Source: Atlanticothrix silvestris CENA357
GTDB taxonomy: Bacteria; Cyanobacteriota; Cyanobacteriia; Cyanobacteriales; Nostocaceae
Assembly (NCBI RefSeq): GCF_016056295.1
Contig: NZ_JAECZB010000096.1
Coordinates: 62,001 to 126,000, forward strand
Reading direction: 5' to 3'
Length of the DNA stretch: 64,000 bases
The notes under the pieces are model-generated. The model searched no databases, had not been told where the DNA came from, and saw nothing but the letters and a program-made list of their open reading frames with translations. Positions 9,461 through 18,989 of the stretch are shown in pieces. How positions within the stretch are numbered: the stretch's first letter is position 1; each line of letters begins with the position of its first letter. The position numbers and the translations under genes are program-made.

Positions 9461-11023
9461 CTATAATCCCTCTGATTGCTCAGGAGCGATCGCACTGACT
9501 TGAGTGGTCTTAACCAATGTTGCTTCCAACATTGGAGTATGAGAAATAGAGTTATTCGCCAGTGTAAACAGTGGATTTGACAAAACCCCTGCTATGGTAG
9601 TGGCAATCAAAGTCATTACTAGCCCCACTTGCAAAGGTCTCAGTCCAGGTAAATCCCAACGCACTTCGGGGTAGTTCTTCACCACATCGGACATTTCTTG
9701 GGGTTCTTTGACTACCATCATCTTGACTACGCGGATGTAGTAGTAAATGGAGACGACGCTGGTAACTAAGCCCAACAAAACTAACCAGTAAAGACCAGCT
9801 TGCCAACCAGCCCAAAACAAGTAAATCTTCCCGAAAAATCCAGCCAATGGTGGAATACCGCCTAAAGAAAGTAGGGAGATACTCAAACCCAATGTCAATA
9901 ATGGGTCTTTTTGGTACAAACCAGAATATTCAGCTATCTGGTCGGTTCCTGTCCGCAGAGAGAACAGAATTATGCAGGTAAAGCCGCATAGGTTCATGAA
10001 CAGGTAAACCAGTAAGTAAAAGATCATGCTGGCATAACCCGCCTGAGTCCCAGCAATCATGCCAATCATCACAAATCCAGCTTGAGCAATGGATGAATAA
10101 GCTAACATCCGTTTCATGCTGGTTTGGGCGAGGGCCACTACGTTACCCAAAATCATGCTGAGAACAGCTAGGGCGGTGAAGACAAATTTCCACTCTTCAG
10201 CCACCAGAGGAAAGGCTGTTGTCAGTAAACGGATAGCTAAGGCAAACCCAGCTGCTTTGGAACCAACAGATAAAAAGGCAATCACTGGGGTGGGAGCGCC
10301 TTCGTAAACGTCTGGTGTCCATTGGTGGAAAGGTGCAGCAGAAATTTTAAAGCCAATACCTGCAATTACAAACACTAGAGCAATCACTAAACCCAAGGAT
10401 TGACCAGCGTTAGCATTGGCAATGCCATTGGCTATAGCACCTAGTTCTGTCTGTCCACCCGATAGACCATACAGTAGTGATACGCCGTACAAAAATACTG
10501 CTGTACTGGAAGCTCCAATTAACAGGTATTTGAGCGCCGCTTCATTAGAACGGGGGTCACGCTTGGTATAACCTGTTAGCAAATAAGAGGAGATACTCAG
10601 GGTTTCTAGGGAGATGAAAATCATCACCAACTCACTAGCCCCGGATAAAAACATTCCTCCTAAGGTTGCACTCAACAAAATAGCGATGAATTCGGCTAAA
10701 GCAGTACCACTCTGCTCAATGTAGCGAATTGACATCAATATAGTGACAGCGGCAGACAAAGCTATAATACCGCGAAAAACGATACTGAGGTCATCACCAT
10801 TAAAACTACCGGTAAAGGAAATGGGATTAGTTGTATCCCATTGAAAATATAGGGCGACAGTCGCAGCCAGTAAACCTGCGATCGCTAGATATGCAATCCA
10901 GCGTGAAGACGTGCGCCCCAAAATCAAATCAACAATCAAAACCCCCAAGAGGGTGATAATTACAATCCCCTCTGGCAAAATCGTTCCAGTATTTAACTGG
11001 GATGCAAGATTAGCAAAATCCAT
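9461..11023 (-). CDS. ndhB: NAD(P)H-quinone oxidoreductase subunit 2 (NdhB)
   Basis: A 520-residue polytopic membrane protein, the antiporter-like NdhB subunit of cyanobacterial NDH-1. It works in respiration, cyclic electron flow and CO2 uptake at the thylakoid membrane. It shows about 14 hydrophobic segments, the conserved [29 protein letters not shown] and [23 protein letters not shown], with the lysines expected in the proton path. The start gives [19 protein letters not shown], the usual cyanobacterial N-terminus. The gene stands alone, as is common for ndhB outside the ndhAIGE cluster. Confidence 0.96.
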   Translation of the reverse strand: MDFANLASQLNTGTILPEGIVIITLLGVLIVDLILGRTSSRWIAYLAIAGLLAATVALYFQWDTTNPISFTGSFNGDDLSIVFRGIIALSAAVTILMSIRYIEQSGTALAEFIAILLSATLGGMFLSGASELVMIFISLETLSISSYLLTGYTKRDPRSNEAALKYLLIGASSTAVFLYGVSLLYGLSGGQTELGAIANGIANANAGQSLGLVIALVFVIAGIGFKISAAPFHQWTPDVYEGAPTPVIAFLSVGSKAAGFALAIRLLTTAFPLVAEEWKFVFTALAVLSMILGNVVALAQTSMKRMLAYSSIAQAGFVMIGMIAGTQAGYASMIFYLLVYLFMNLCGFTCIILFSLRTGTDQIAEYSGLYQKDPLLTLGLSISLLSLGGIPPLAGFFGKIYLFWAGWQAGLYWLVLLGLVTSVVSIYYYIRVVKMMVVKEPQEMSDVVKNYPEVRWDLPGLRPLQVGLVMTLIATTIAGVLSNPLFTLANNSISHTPMLEATLVKTTQVSAIAPEQSEGL

Positions 11024-11349
11024 GAGATATATAGGTTTTGGCGATTAGACATTAAGGCTAGCTGAGTTTATTCTATCTATTGTTATTGTCCAAAGTTGCA
11101 TTAACCTTTTTATCTTATGATATGGACGAGTCCATAGCTGAAAGCTTTTTATAAGAAGCGTAGTAGCTTTTTTTTCACATCGGCTTACTATCCAAACCAT
11201 CAGATTAAATTATGTTGAAGTATCGCATTTGTGTTTTGGCTCAAAGAAATTTTTCAACACAAATTTAATAATTTAACAAATAAGCAGCCCAGTTATCTAC
11301 TGAACTGCTGGTTTTGGGATTATTTTTAATTGGTAAATGATCTTAAGGC
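11024..11349. other. ndhB upstream region and end of the RRM gene transcript
   Basis: This 326-bp stretch contains no ORF. It holds the ndhB promoter region and, at 11284-11312, a hairpin that can serve as terminator for the minus-strand RRM gene. Read on the minus strand, AGCAGTT pairs with AACT-gg-CTGCT and is followed by a T-rich tract. Confidence 0.5.
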
Positions 11350-11661
11350 TTAATAGTCTCGTGAGTATCCACCACTATTTTTTCCCCAGTTGCCACCGCC
11401 AGAGCGAGTACTTTTCTCCTCCCGTGGTCTAGCTTTATTAACTTTCATTACACGCCCCATCCATTCGGCACCATCTAGAGCCTCAATGGCAGCATCTTCT
11501 GCGGCTGATGATTCCATTTCTACGAAACCAAAGCCTCGTGCGCGTCCCGTTTCCCTATCTGTGGGTAGTTGAACGCGCTTTACAGTCCCGTAATCAGAAA
11601 ATACTTTCGTGAGGTCGTCTTGTGTGACGGTGTAGGATAGGTTCCCTACGTAGATTGACAT
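11350..11661 (-). CDS. RRM-type RNA-binding protein (Rbp family)
   Basis: A 103-residue single-RRM protein like the cyanobacterial RbpA family. RNP2 is IYVGNL (residues 3-8) and RNP1 is RGFGFVEM (about 42-49). A short glycine-rich tail follows (SGGGNWGKNSGGYSRDY). In Anabaena several paralogues are cold-induced and bind RNA 3' regions; others are thylakoid mRNA-localising. The 5' leader between 11662 and about 11800 is AT/GC mixed and could carry the cold-responsive element known for this family, though this was not demonstrated. GGAGAG lies a few bases before the ATG. Confidence 0.92.
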   Translation of the reverse strand: MSIYVGNLSYTVTQDDLTKVFSDYGTVKRVQLPTDRETGRARGFGFVEMESSAAEDAAIEALDGAEWMGRVMKVNKARPREEKSTRSGGGNWGKNSGGYSRDY

Positions 11662-11884
11662 GAAACTCTCCAGAATCCATTTATGCAGAGATGCTCATCG
11701 GTCGAGCCGTTTGCAATTATTACTAACAACAAGATTCGTACCGCCGAAGTCACTTCTCCAGGATTATGCTAGCACAACTTCTATCTAGTAAAAACTGAAT
11801 ATCTACCTTTATCTAGATGTGTGATTAGATGCATTGTATTCAACTATGGTTACTATTTTGTTTGTTGATTACTCTATCAAAAAA

Positions 11885-12194
11885 TCAGGTTTGCACAGCA
11901 AATTCCTCTGGATCAATTCCCCAATTTACCCAGCGAATTGCTTCACGCGCTGACTTAATTTCAGGCGGAACTCGTAGGAAATGAATAAAATTTGTGCTGG
12001 GACAAGTCATCTTTAATAAATAAATTGGCTCCTCATCAATCTCTACATCTATTTTTAATAATGTGTATTCATGCCAATTATTTAATTCAATTGCTTTTAA
12101 TTCTTGGCAAATTCGAGCATAACCAATACCCTGAATTAATACTCGTCGTAGTTCAGTATTTTTTTCTGTGAGTAATCAACTAGCTGAACATTGC
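11885..12194 (-). pseudogene. Decayed 3' copy of the neighbouring DUF6745 gene
   Basis: About 310 bp are roughly 93 percent identical to the 3' end of the intact gene at 12357-13391, including its stop codon. The copy has no 5' part. In the duplicate the codon corresponding to Trp in SATWLLTEK is TGA, while the rest of the frame stays open, so it is an inactive duplicate that has diverged slowly. The intervening 12195-12356 contains no recognisable gene. Confidence 0.9.
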
Positions 12195-12335
12195 AAAGGA
12201 AGAAAGTAAAACAAACTCTAACAACAGCTTGGAAACTGTTCACTAAAATTATTTAGCTTCTTTGTCTATCTTGGCTCGGATTGCAGCAGCTTTAAATCAA
12301 AAGATAGAAATTAAAATGTCACCCCTTCAGTGAAG

Positions 12336-12373
12336 TTGCTGTGCAAACCCAACAAATCAGGTTTGCACAGCAA
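12336..12373. terminator. 14-bp perfect inverted repeat over the end of the DUF6745 gene
   Basis: TTGCTGTGCAAACC (12336-12349) is the exact inverted complement of 12360-12373, separated by 10 bases. The right arm is the coding sequence of the last residues and stop of the minus-strand gene. It would form a stable hairpin at the mRNA end, but no T-run follows, so it may be a processing or stability element. Confidence 0.5.
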
Positions 12374-13391
12374 AATCTTCTGGATCAATTCCCCAATTTA
12401 CCCAGCGAATCGCTTCACGCGCTGACTTAATTTCAGGTGGAACTCGTAGTGTATGAATAAAATTTGTGCTGGGACAAGTCATTTTTAATAAATAAATTGG
12501 CTCCTCATCAACCTCTGCATCTATTTTTAATAATGTGTATTCATGCCAATTATTTAATTCCATTGCTTTTAATTCTTGGCAAATTCGAGCATAACCAATA
12601 CCCTGAATTAATATTCGCCGCAGTTCAGCATTTTTTTCTGTGAGTAACCAAGTAGCTGACCATTGCTGTGGTTGGATTTTACCGTACTTTTCAGGTAAGG
12701 TTACACCATGATAAGAGTACAGGCTATAACCATCAGTAAATTCAATGGCGGGTTCACCTTCAGCATGGAGGCGATTTTGATGATCGAAGCGTAAGTGAAG
12801 CGGGCGATCGCAGACAATACAAATTTTTTCGTAAGGCAGAATCCAGCTACAATATTCTAATAACGATTTTAATGCTTGCCATTTAATTGGGTTGTAATAG
12901 CAGTTTAAAGCCGAAATATAGAAGTCTAAAAAACTGCACGCACCTGAATATAACTGGGCTTTAAACCAAGGATTACGAAGATTAGTTTTAACTTGAAGCT
13001 GAAGTTTTAATTCACTTCTTAATACATCTTCTAGCGTAGTTAAATCTGGTGATATGAAAGTAAGTATTTGGTTGCTAATCTGGCTATCTAGTTGATATGC
13101 TAGTTGGCTACGTAATTCATTTGTAAATTGGTACAACAACTGGTTGTGAAATTCGGTGTTCAATCGGTACTTGAGTTGCCTCTGAATTACAATTTTTAAA
13201 CCAGCATAAGGACTATCACAAAAAATAATTTCAGGTGATTGTTTATGAATTGCGTTATACCCAGCCTTCACCGCTTCTGCTGCTTTCTCCCTATCAATTC
13301 GCTCAGTAGAAAGCGCGATCGCTCTCCACTTCTCCCGATAAACTGGAATCAAAGCTTCTTGCTCAGGCGTAAGCTTATCAATCAGCGACAT
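12357..13391 (-). CDS. DUF6745 domain protein of unknown function
   Basis: About 344 residues from ATG 13391 (MSLIDKLTPEQEALIPVY). An in-frame ATG seven codons earlier, at 13412, would overlap the upstream gene more deeply. The C-terminal half has the DUF6745 hallmark pattern: YSYHGVTLPEKYG, TEKNAELRRILIQGIGYARIC, YTLLKID, YLLKMTCPSTNFIHTLRVPP, and AREAIRWVNWGIDPEDFAVQT at the end. The first half is Gln/Leu-rich (LRSQLAYQLDSQISNQ) and predicted helical. It overlaps the 97-residue gene upstream by 14 bp, so the two are translated together. No activity is known for the family. Confidence 0.82.
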   Translation of the reverse strand: MSLIDKLTPEQEALIPVYREKWRAIALSTERIDREKAAEAVKAGYNAIHKQSPEIIFCDSPYAGLKIVIQRQLKYRLNTEFHNQLLYQFTNELRSQLAYQLDSQISNQILTFISPDLTTLEDVLRSELKLQLQVKTNLRNPWFKAQLYSGACSFLDFYISALNCYYNPIKWQALKSLLEYCSWILPYEKICIVCDRPLHLRFDHQNRLHAEGEPAIEFTDGYSLYSYHGVTLPEKYGKIQPQQWSATWLLTEKNAELRRILIQGIGYARICQELKAMELNNWHEYTLLKIDAEVDEEPIYLLKMTCPSTNFIHTLRVPPEIKSAREAIRWVNWGIDPEDFAVQT

Positions 13392-13671
13392 ACCGCCAAC
13401 CTTCCGGCTCATATTCCCGCTGAATTTTCACCATCCAATGACCTTGGGGAATAGAAATAGCTTGATGTTCTTCATGAGCAAGCAACGCACTTGCTGAAAA
13501 CACACGTAGATAAAAAGTGCCATCTTGCTCAGATAATTCGGCTTTTCCCTCAGAAATACGATGTTTATGCCCTGTAACTTCGCTTTCTGCCAAAATTAAA
13601 TGATGTATCTTTTGTCCCGTAACTTCTTGTACAGGCAGTAATATAACATCACCTTGACGAATTGCTTGCAT
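13378..13671 (-). CDS. Conserved hypothetical protein, partner of DUF6745
   Basis: A 97-residue beta-rich protein: RQGDVILLPVQEV, ILAESEVTGHKHRI, TFYLRVFSASALLAHEEHQAISIPQGHWMVKIQREYEPEGWRYV, in several separated blocks. The conserved GHKH and HEEH histidines could bind a metal. I know this type of protein next to DUF6745 in other bacteria but know no function. The stop codon lies inside the downstream gene, with ATG TCG overlapping its GTATGTCGCTGA tail, so the pair is translationally coupled. Confidence 0.75.
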   Translation of the reverse strand: MQAIRQGDVILLPVQEVTGQKIHHLILAESEVTGHKHRISEGKAELSEQDGTFYLRVFSASALLAHEEHQAISIPQGHWMVKIQREYEPEGWRYVAD

Positions 13672-14242
13672 AGTTTAGCCTCCCAAAAATAGGTATAAAC
13701 CTCACTTCGCTTTTGCTCTTAAGTCTGATTTAATTTTGGCACAACCTCTTTGGGAAATGGAAAGATGAAAAGATGCGGGAGAGAGGAATTTAGAATTGTT
13801 TATGTCCTTCACTTCTCAAGCAGAGACCGTATCCCTCCATTACACTTCAGGGGGTATTTTGAAAACTTTAGTCGCCAATTTGCCTGAGATAAGTTAAAGA
13901 TTGAAATAGCTGGAAATTCACAACCCAGCATTCCTCTGCTCTATCCTCTGGGAAGAACTGCGCCTAAAGTAAGGGCGGATTTTCTACTCTAACAGGCAGT
14001 TTGTGTGAGGATGAAATCACAACCTAAGCGTGACTAAAAAAAGATGAAGAATGAAAAAAGAAAGCAAAGCTTCAAGACAGGGTGAATAATTTTTTAATTG
14101 ATCCCAGCCTGTGGCCAGCCCCCAAAGGGGATCTACGTACTTCTGACTTCACTTTTTAGTTGACGTTTTATCTTGACATTTCGCCGAAATTACCTCAACT
14201 TGACTGTTTAGCTGAGCAGCTACTCTTTTTCTTGAAATTTCC
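13672..14242. other. Intergenic region between the DUF6745 operon and topA
   Basis: 570 bp with no credible gene. An imperfect palindrome bounded by GATCCC ... GGGATC lies at about 14100-14133. The rest is promoter space for two divergent transcription units. Confidence 0.5.
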
Positions 14243-16891
14243 ATGTCAACTCTCGTCATCGTCGAATCTCCGACTAAAGCTCGTACCATTCGTAACTACC
14301 TGCCAAAAGGCTATCGGGTGGAAGCATCTATGGGTCATGTGCGTGACCTACCCCAGTCGGCTAGTGAAATTCCCGCTGCTGTCAAAGCAGAAAAATGGGC
14401 GCAACTGGGGGTAAATGTGGATGCCGACTTTGAACCGGTGTATGTTGTCCCCAAAGACAAAAAGAAAATTGTCACCCAGCTCAAAGATGCGCTCAAAGAT
14501 GTAGATGAATTGATTTTAGCAACGGACGAAGACCGGGAAGGTGAAAGCATTAGTTGGCATTTATACCAATTGCTGAAGCCAAAAGTCCCAACAAAGCGGA
14601 TGGTGTTTCATGAAATTACCCAAGAAGCCATCAAAAAAGCTTTGAAAAATTGCCGTGATATCGATGAGCAACTAGTTCGTGCCCAAGAAACACGACGAAT
14701 TTTAGATCGATTAGTTGGCTATACTTTGTCTCCTTTGTTATGGAAAAAAATCGCCTGGGGATTATCTGCTGGAAGGGTGCAATCTGTAGCTGTACGACTT
14801 TTAGTTAATCGGGAACGTCAGCGCCGCGCCTTCCGTGAAGGTACATACTGGGATTTAAAAGCTTATTTAGAGCAAGAAAAAAGTCCCTTTACTTCCCAAT
14901 TAGTGACCCTAGCAGGCACAAAAGTCGCAACTGGTAGCGATTTCGATGCCGCAACTGGTCAAATAGTGGCTGGTCGCAATGTCGTGTTGCTTTCAGAAGA
15001 AGATGCAGTCACTCTCAAGGAACGCCTGACGGGTAAACCCTGGAGTGTCAAAGATGTAGAAGAACGTCCAGTGACGCGCAAACCTGCGCCACCGTTTACG
15101 ACTTCGACCTTGCAACAAGAATCTAACCGGAAACTGCGCCTCTCAGCTAGAGACACAATGCGGATTGCTCAAAATTTGTACGAGCAAGGGTACATAACCT
15201 ATATGCGTACAGATTCTGTACATTTATCAGATCAGGCGATCGCAGCTGCTCGTAGCTGTGTAGAACAACTGTATGGCCAAAACTATCTCAGCCCCCAACC
15301 TAGGCAATACACCACCAAATCTAAAGGCGCACAAGAGGCACACGAAGCCATTCGTCCAGCAGGTAGTACCTTCCGCACCCCCCAAGAAACTGGCTTGGGC
15401 GGTCGAGAATTTGCTGTTTATGACTTGATTTGGAAGCGTACTGTCGCCTGCCAAATGGCCGACTCTCGGCAAACCCAAATTAGCGTACAGCTGCAAGTTG
15501 AAGATGCAGGTTTTCGTTCTTCTGGTAAGCGCATTGACTTTCCGGGATACTTACGCGCTTACGTCGAAGGTTCAGATGACCCAGAAGCGGCATTAGAAGA
15601 CCAAGAAGTCATATTGCCGAGCATGAAAGTAGGCGATCGCCCCAATTGTACAAACTTAGAAGCTGTTGGTCACGAAACCCAACCACCAGCCCGGTACACC
15701 GAAGCTACTTTGGTCAAAACTTTAGAAAGTGAAGGCATTGGTCGTCCTAGCACCTACGCCAGTATCATCGGCACAATTATCGACAAGGGTTATGCCCATT
15801 TGGTGAGTAATGCTCTCATTCCCACCTTCACCGCCTTTGCTGTCACTGATCTACTAGAAAAACATTTTCCTGATGTTGTAGACCCTAGTTTCACCTCCAA
15901 AATGGAGCAAACCCTGGATGATATTGCCGATGGTGAAGCTGAATGGCTACCATACTTACGGAAATTTTATCTGGGAGACAAAGGTTTAGAAACTCTGGTT
16001 AGAGAACAAGAAAGTCAAATTGATGCCACTAAAGCCAGAACCGTAGAACTAGAAAATTTAGAAGCTAAAGTCCGAATTGGTAAATATGGCCCTTATATTG
16101 AAGTTACAAATGGTGAAGGGGTAATCACCGCTTCTATTCCCAAAGATCTCACACCAGCTGACCTTGATCCCAAACAGGTAGAAGTATTACTAAGGCAAAA
16201 AACTACAGGGCCTGACCAAGTAGGTCGCCATCCGGAAACTGGTGAACCAATTTATGTGAAAATTGGCGCTTATGGGCCTTATGTTCAATTGGGTGATAAA
16301 TCCGACGAAAACCCTAAACCCAAACAAGCTTCCCTGCCTAAAGGTGTCACCCCAGAAAACATCACATTGGATATGGCTGTTGGACTGTTGGCACTACCCC
16401 GGACATTGGGAGTCCACCCAGTCACTGGCAACAAAATCCAAGCCAGTTTAGGACGCTTTGGCCCTTATGTTGTTCATGACCAAGGAAAGGAAGGAAAAGA
16501 TTACCGTTCCTTGAAAGCTAGTGATAACGTCCTTACTGTTTCTCTAGAACGGGCTTTGGAATTATTATCCGAACCCAAAAAGGGGCGTAATACTAATAGC
16601 AAGTCAAAAGCTGCCCTAAAAGAATTAGGCGCACATCCTGAAGACGGTACACCAATAAACATTTATGATGGCCCCTATGGCCCTTACATCAAACATGAAA
16701 AAACAAATGTCAGTATTCCAGAAGGTCAATCGGTAGAAGACGTAACCCTATCTACTGCACTGGAGTTGCTGGCGACCAAAGCATCAACAACAAAATCCAG
16801 TCGCAAAACAAGTAAATCCACAAGTTCTAGATCCAAGTCAACTGCTAAGTCATCAACAACTGCTGCCAGAAAAAAAGATGCACAAGGTTAA
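14243..16891 (+). CDS. topA: DNA topoisomerase I
   Basis: An 882-residue type IA topoisomerase that relaxes negative supercoils. The N-terminal TOPRIM domain begins [18 protein letters not shown] and contains ATDEDREGE, which binds Mg2+. The active-site tyrosine is Tyr320 in [13 protein letters not shown], and [12 protein letters not shown] follows. Instead of zinc fingers, the C-terminus has four glycine/tyrosine-rich topoisomerase C-terminal repeats ([40 protein letters not shown]). It ends in a Ser/Lys/Thr-rich basic tail of about 40 residues that probably binds DNA. This repeat architecture is usual for cyanobacterial TopA. Confidence 0.96.
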   Translation: MSTLVIVESPTKARTIRNYLPKGYRVEASMGHVRDLPQSASEIPAAVKAEKWAQLGVNVDADFEPVYVVPKDKKKIVTQLKDALKDVDELILATDEDREGESISWHLYQLLKPKVPTKRMVFHEITQEAIKKALKNCRDIDEQLVRAQETRRILDRLVGYTLSPLLWKKIAWGLSAGRVQSVAVRLLVNRERQRRAFREGTYWDLKAYLEQEKSPFTSQLVTLAGTKVATGSDFDAATGQIVAGRNVVLLSEEDAVTLKERLTGKPWSVKDVEERPVTRKPAPPFTTSTLQQESNRKLRLSARDTMRIAQNLYEQGYITYMRTDSVHLSDQAIAAARSCVEQLYGQNYLSPQPRQYTTKSKGAQEAHEAIRPAGSTFRTPQETGLGGREFAVYDLIWKRTVACQMADSRQTQISVQLQVEDAGFRSSGKRIDFPGYLRAYVEGSDDPEAALEDQEVILPSMKVGDRPNCTNLEAVGHETQPPARYTEATLVKTLESEGIGRPSTYASIIGTIIDKGYAHLVSNALIPTFTAFAVTDLLEKHFPDVVDPSFTSKMEQTLDDIADGEAEWLPYLRKFYLGDKGLETLVREQESQIDATKARTVELENLEAKVRIGKYGPYIEVTNGEGVITASIPKDLTPADLDPKQVEVLLRQKTTGPDQVGRHPETGEPIYVKIGAYGPYVQLGDKSDENPKPKQASLPKGVTPENITLDMAVGLLALPRTLGVHPVTGNKIQASLGRFGPYVVHDQGKEGKDYRSLKASDNVLTVSLERALELLSEPKKGRNTNSKSKAALKELGAHPEDGTPINIYDGPYGPYIKHEKTNVSIPEGQSVEDVTLSTALELLATKASTTKSSRKTSKSTSSRSKSTAKSSTTAARKKDAQG

Positions 16892-16895
16892 CTAG

Positions 16896-16934
16896 AGTCA
16901 AGAGTCAAGAGGAAGAGTATTTTGACTCTTGACT
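16896..16934. terminator. Strong hairpin after topA
   Basis: A 13-bp perfect stem built from the direct heptamer AGAGTCA and its inverse (16896-16908 with 16922-16934) begins four bases after the topA stop. There is no clear T-run, so it may act as an RNA-stability hairpin as much as a terminator. Confidence 0.5.
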
Positions 16935-17159
16935 GTTGATTCAAAATGCCCTTCCTTTTGAAGATGCGGTCTTATAGGCTGCTCATGTGATACTCTAAAA
17001 AGTAAGGGAGATCACAACACCAAATTTTTAGAAATAGCTCATGTCTAAAAAAGGATAGTGTGTATCATCCCAATTGCAAGCTAGAGGTGCAAAAGCACGC
17101 CAGTTGTTGCGTAGCTGTGAATCGAGATTTGAGTTAGTATCTCAGGAGCGCTCAGTTCA

Positions 17160-17297
17160 ATGGATTATATAGAAAAGGTACTGGAAAAGCTGAAGGAATT
17201 GGCACGTAAGCTGATTGAGTCCCTGTTAGGGCCAGAAGCTGAGCCGGAACCGGAACTAATTCCGATTCCTGTGAATGAGCGTTCGCGTCGTCGCTAA
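17160..17297 (+). CDS. 45-residue charged protein overlapping aroQ
   Basis: ATG 17160 to TAA 17297 encodes [20 protein letters not shown], then a Pro/Glu stretch ([15 protein letters not shown]) and an Arg-rich end (NERSRRR). The first 25 residues form an amphipathic helix. The sequence composition is protein-like, and I believe similar small proteins exist in Nostoc genomes. Its 3' end overlaps the ATG used for aroQ (17275) by 23 bases, so the two are probably translationally coupled. Function unknown. Confidence 0.7.
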   Translation: MDYIEKVLEKLKELARKLIESLLGPEAEPEPELIPIPVNERSRRR

Positions 17298-17775
17298 TAG
17301 CTTAAAGGTACTAAACTTGACGTTGCAACCTTTAAGCCTTTTGGTGCTGCATGGGCCAAACTTAAATTTGCTAGGACAACGAGAGCCAGGAATCTATGGT
17401 TCTCTGACTCTAGCTGAAATTGATCGCCTGTTAGAAGCCGCAGCACTAAAATTACAGGCGAAAACTTTTCCCTTGCAGTCAAACCATGAAGGGGTTTTAG
17501 TAGATACTATTCATGGAGCAATAGGGAAATATCAAGGAATTTTGATTAACGCTGGGGCTTACACTCATACTAGTGTGGCATTGCGGGATGCGATCGCCGC
17601 TGTTAATCTGCCCACAGTAGAAGTTCATCTCAGCAATATCTACCGCCGGGAGGAATTCCGCCATCATTCTTACATAGCTCCAGTAGCAATTGGGCAAATT
17701 AGTGGCTTTGGTTCTCAGAGTTACCTATTAGGCTTACAAGCATTGGTACATCATTTAAGAAAGGATGAATTATAA
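17275..17775 (+). CDS. aroQ: 3-dehydroquinate dehydratase, type II
   Basis: AroQ dehydrates 3-dehydroquinate in the shikimate pathway. The type II signature [21 protein letters not shown] contains the catalytic tyrosine. [37 protein letters not shown] and the [14 protein letters not shown] tail are all present. The predicted 166 residues include an N-terminal extension of about 15-20 residues ([17 protein letters not shown]) compared with the usual 145-150. A later non-ATG start is possible. The ATG lies inside the preceding 45-residue ORF. Confidence 0.93.
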   Translation: MSVRVVANSLKVLNLTLQPLSLLVLHGPNLNLLGQREPGIYGSLTLAEIDRLLEAAALKLQAKTFPLQSNHEGVLVDTIHGAIGKYQGILINAGAYTHTSVALRDAIAAVNLPTVEVHLSNIYRREEFRHHSYIAPVAIGQISGFGSQSYLLGLQALVHHLRKDEL

Positions 17776-17837
17776 AGGCTGGAGAGTTAATCTTGTGTTA
17801 TGGAAGACGCTAGGTAAGCACACTTTATCCTTGATGT

Positions 17838-18782
17838 ATGCGCTACTCACTTGTAAGTCGGTTTAGAGGTACTTTACTCGGAGTATTACTGGGGCAAACT
17901 TTAACACAGCGTTATCAACAACAGTCTCAAATTTTTACTGATGTAGGTAAAATCGCCGTCCTCGGTGCTGAAAGTTTGGTTGCACTGGGTAAATTAGATT
18001 TAGATGATTGGCTAAAACGGCAGTTACAAAAATCTCCTCATTTAGATACAACTGTTGGTATTTCAACACAAGTAATACTTGCCACAATACCAGTGGCACT
18101 TTTTTTTCACGAAAATAAAATTAAACTACGACAAAATTTGTTACATGTGTTGGAGATTTGGGAGGATGATCCCATCGTTCGGGATGTAACCTTAGCATTA
18201 GGGTATGCGATCGCTCAATCCCTCTTGGAACAAATCGAACCCCGAACCCTCATCCCCCAAACAATTTCTTTTATCGGAGAAACAGAGACCTCGATACCAC
18301 AACAATTATTAAAAGTTAATGAATTGTTAAAACAAGGAGCTGCATTAGAAAAGGTACAAGCTGAATTAAGTAGAGAAGAAGAATGGAGTCATATTATTGG
18401 TATGGCATTTTACTGCTTTCTCAGTACTTTGGAAGACTTTGGGCTGACAGTTTTAAGGGCTATTGGCAATGGCGATATTTGGAAACAAGATTCTTGGTAT
18501 TTACGCTCACAAACTATAGGTGCAATTACTGGAGCTTTATCAGGAGCTTATAACAGTACTGTGGGTATTCCTGTTAAGTGGCAGATTTGGCTTTCACCAT
18601 GCGGGGAAATGACCAACTTTTCTCAAATGCTAGAATTGGCTGATGCACTTGTAGCTGTGTGGTCAGGAGTGTATGGTCTAGACCCAAATGCTCATAAAAT
18701 TCAGGAGGAAGGAAGTATCATGTCTGACGAAGAGGCTAATCTTTGTGTCTATGCGGCTCCTCGCGTCATCCGGTCGCGTTAA
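17838..18782 (+). CDS. ADP-ribosylglycohydrolase-like protein, metal site apparently lost
   Basis: A 314-residue helical protein. The start SRFRGTLLGVLLGQTL and the later TIGAITGALSGAYNSTVGIP match the DraG/ARH fold (R-x-x-G-x-x-x-G and G-A-x-x-G-A-x-x-G). The aspartates that bind the two metals in active enzymes (G-D-x-x-G-x-x-x-E and the D-D-T motif) cannot be found. The GD of the first motif is GQ here. It may be a binding protein or pseudoenzyme rather than a hydrolase. The gene is followed after about 200 bp by the 7TM-HD gene on the same strand. Confidence 0.65.
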   Translation: MRYSLVSRFRGTLLGVLLGQTLTQRYQQQSQIFTDVGKIAVLGAESLVALGKLDLDDWLKRQLQKSPHLDTTVGISTQVILATIPVALFFHENKIKLRQNLLHVLEIWEDDPIVRDVTLALGYAIAQSLLEQIEPRTLIPQTISFIGETETSIPQQLLKVNELLKQGAALEKVQAELSREEEWSHIIGMAFYCFLSTLEDFGLTVLRAIGNGDIWKQDSWYLRSQTIGAITGALSGAYNSTVGIPVKWQIWLSPCGEMTNFSQMLELADALVAVWSGVYGLDPNAHKIQEEGSIMSDEEANLCVYAAPRVIRSR

Positions 18783-18989
18783 TGTTTTCAACAGTGCAGG
18801 TATTTTGCGTCCGATAACACAAATCCAATCACTTATCATTAAAAATCATAATTTTTTCTACTACAATTTAATTTCACTATCACTCCTCAACCACTTCCCA
18901 CCGCTGAGGTTCCTAATCATGTCCACTACTATTGGAACTTTTCTTAAGATTGTCTTGTTTTGAGCCGTCAAAGTAAGCAGCCAGAAGTA

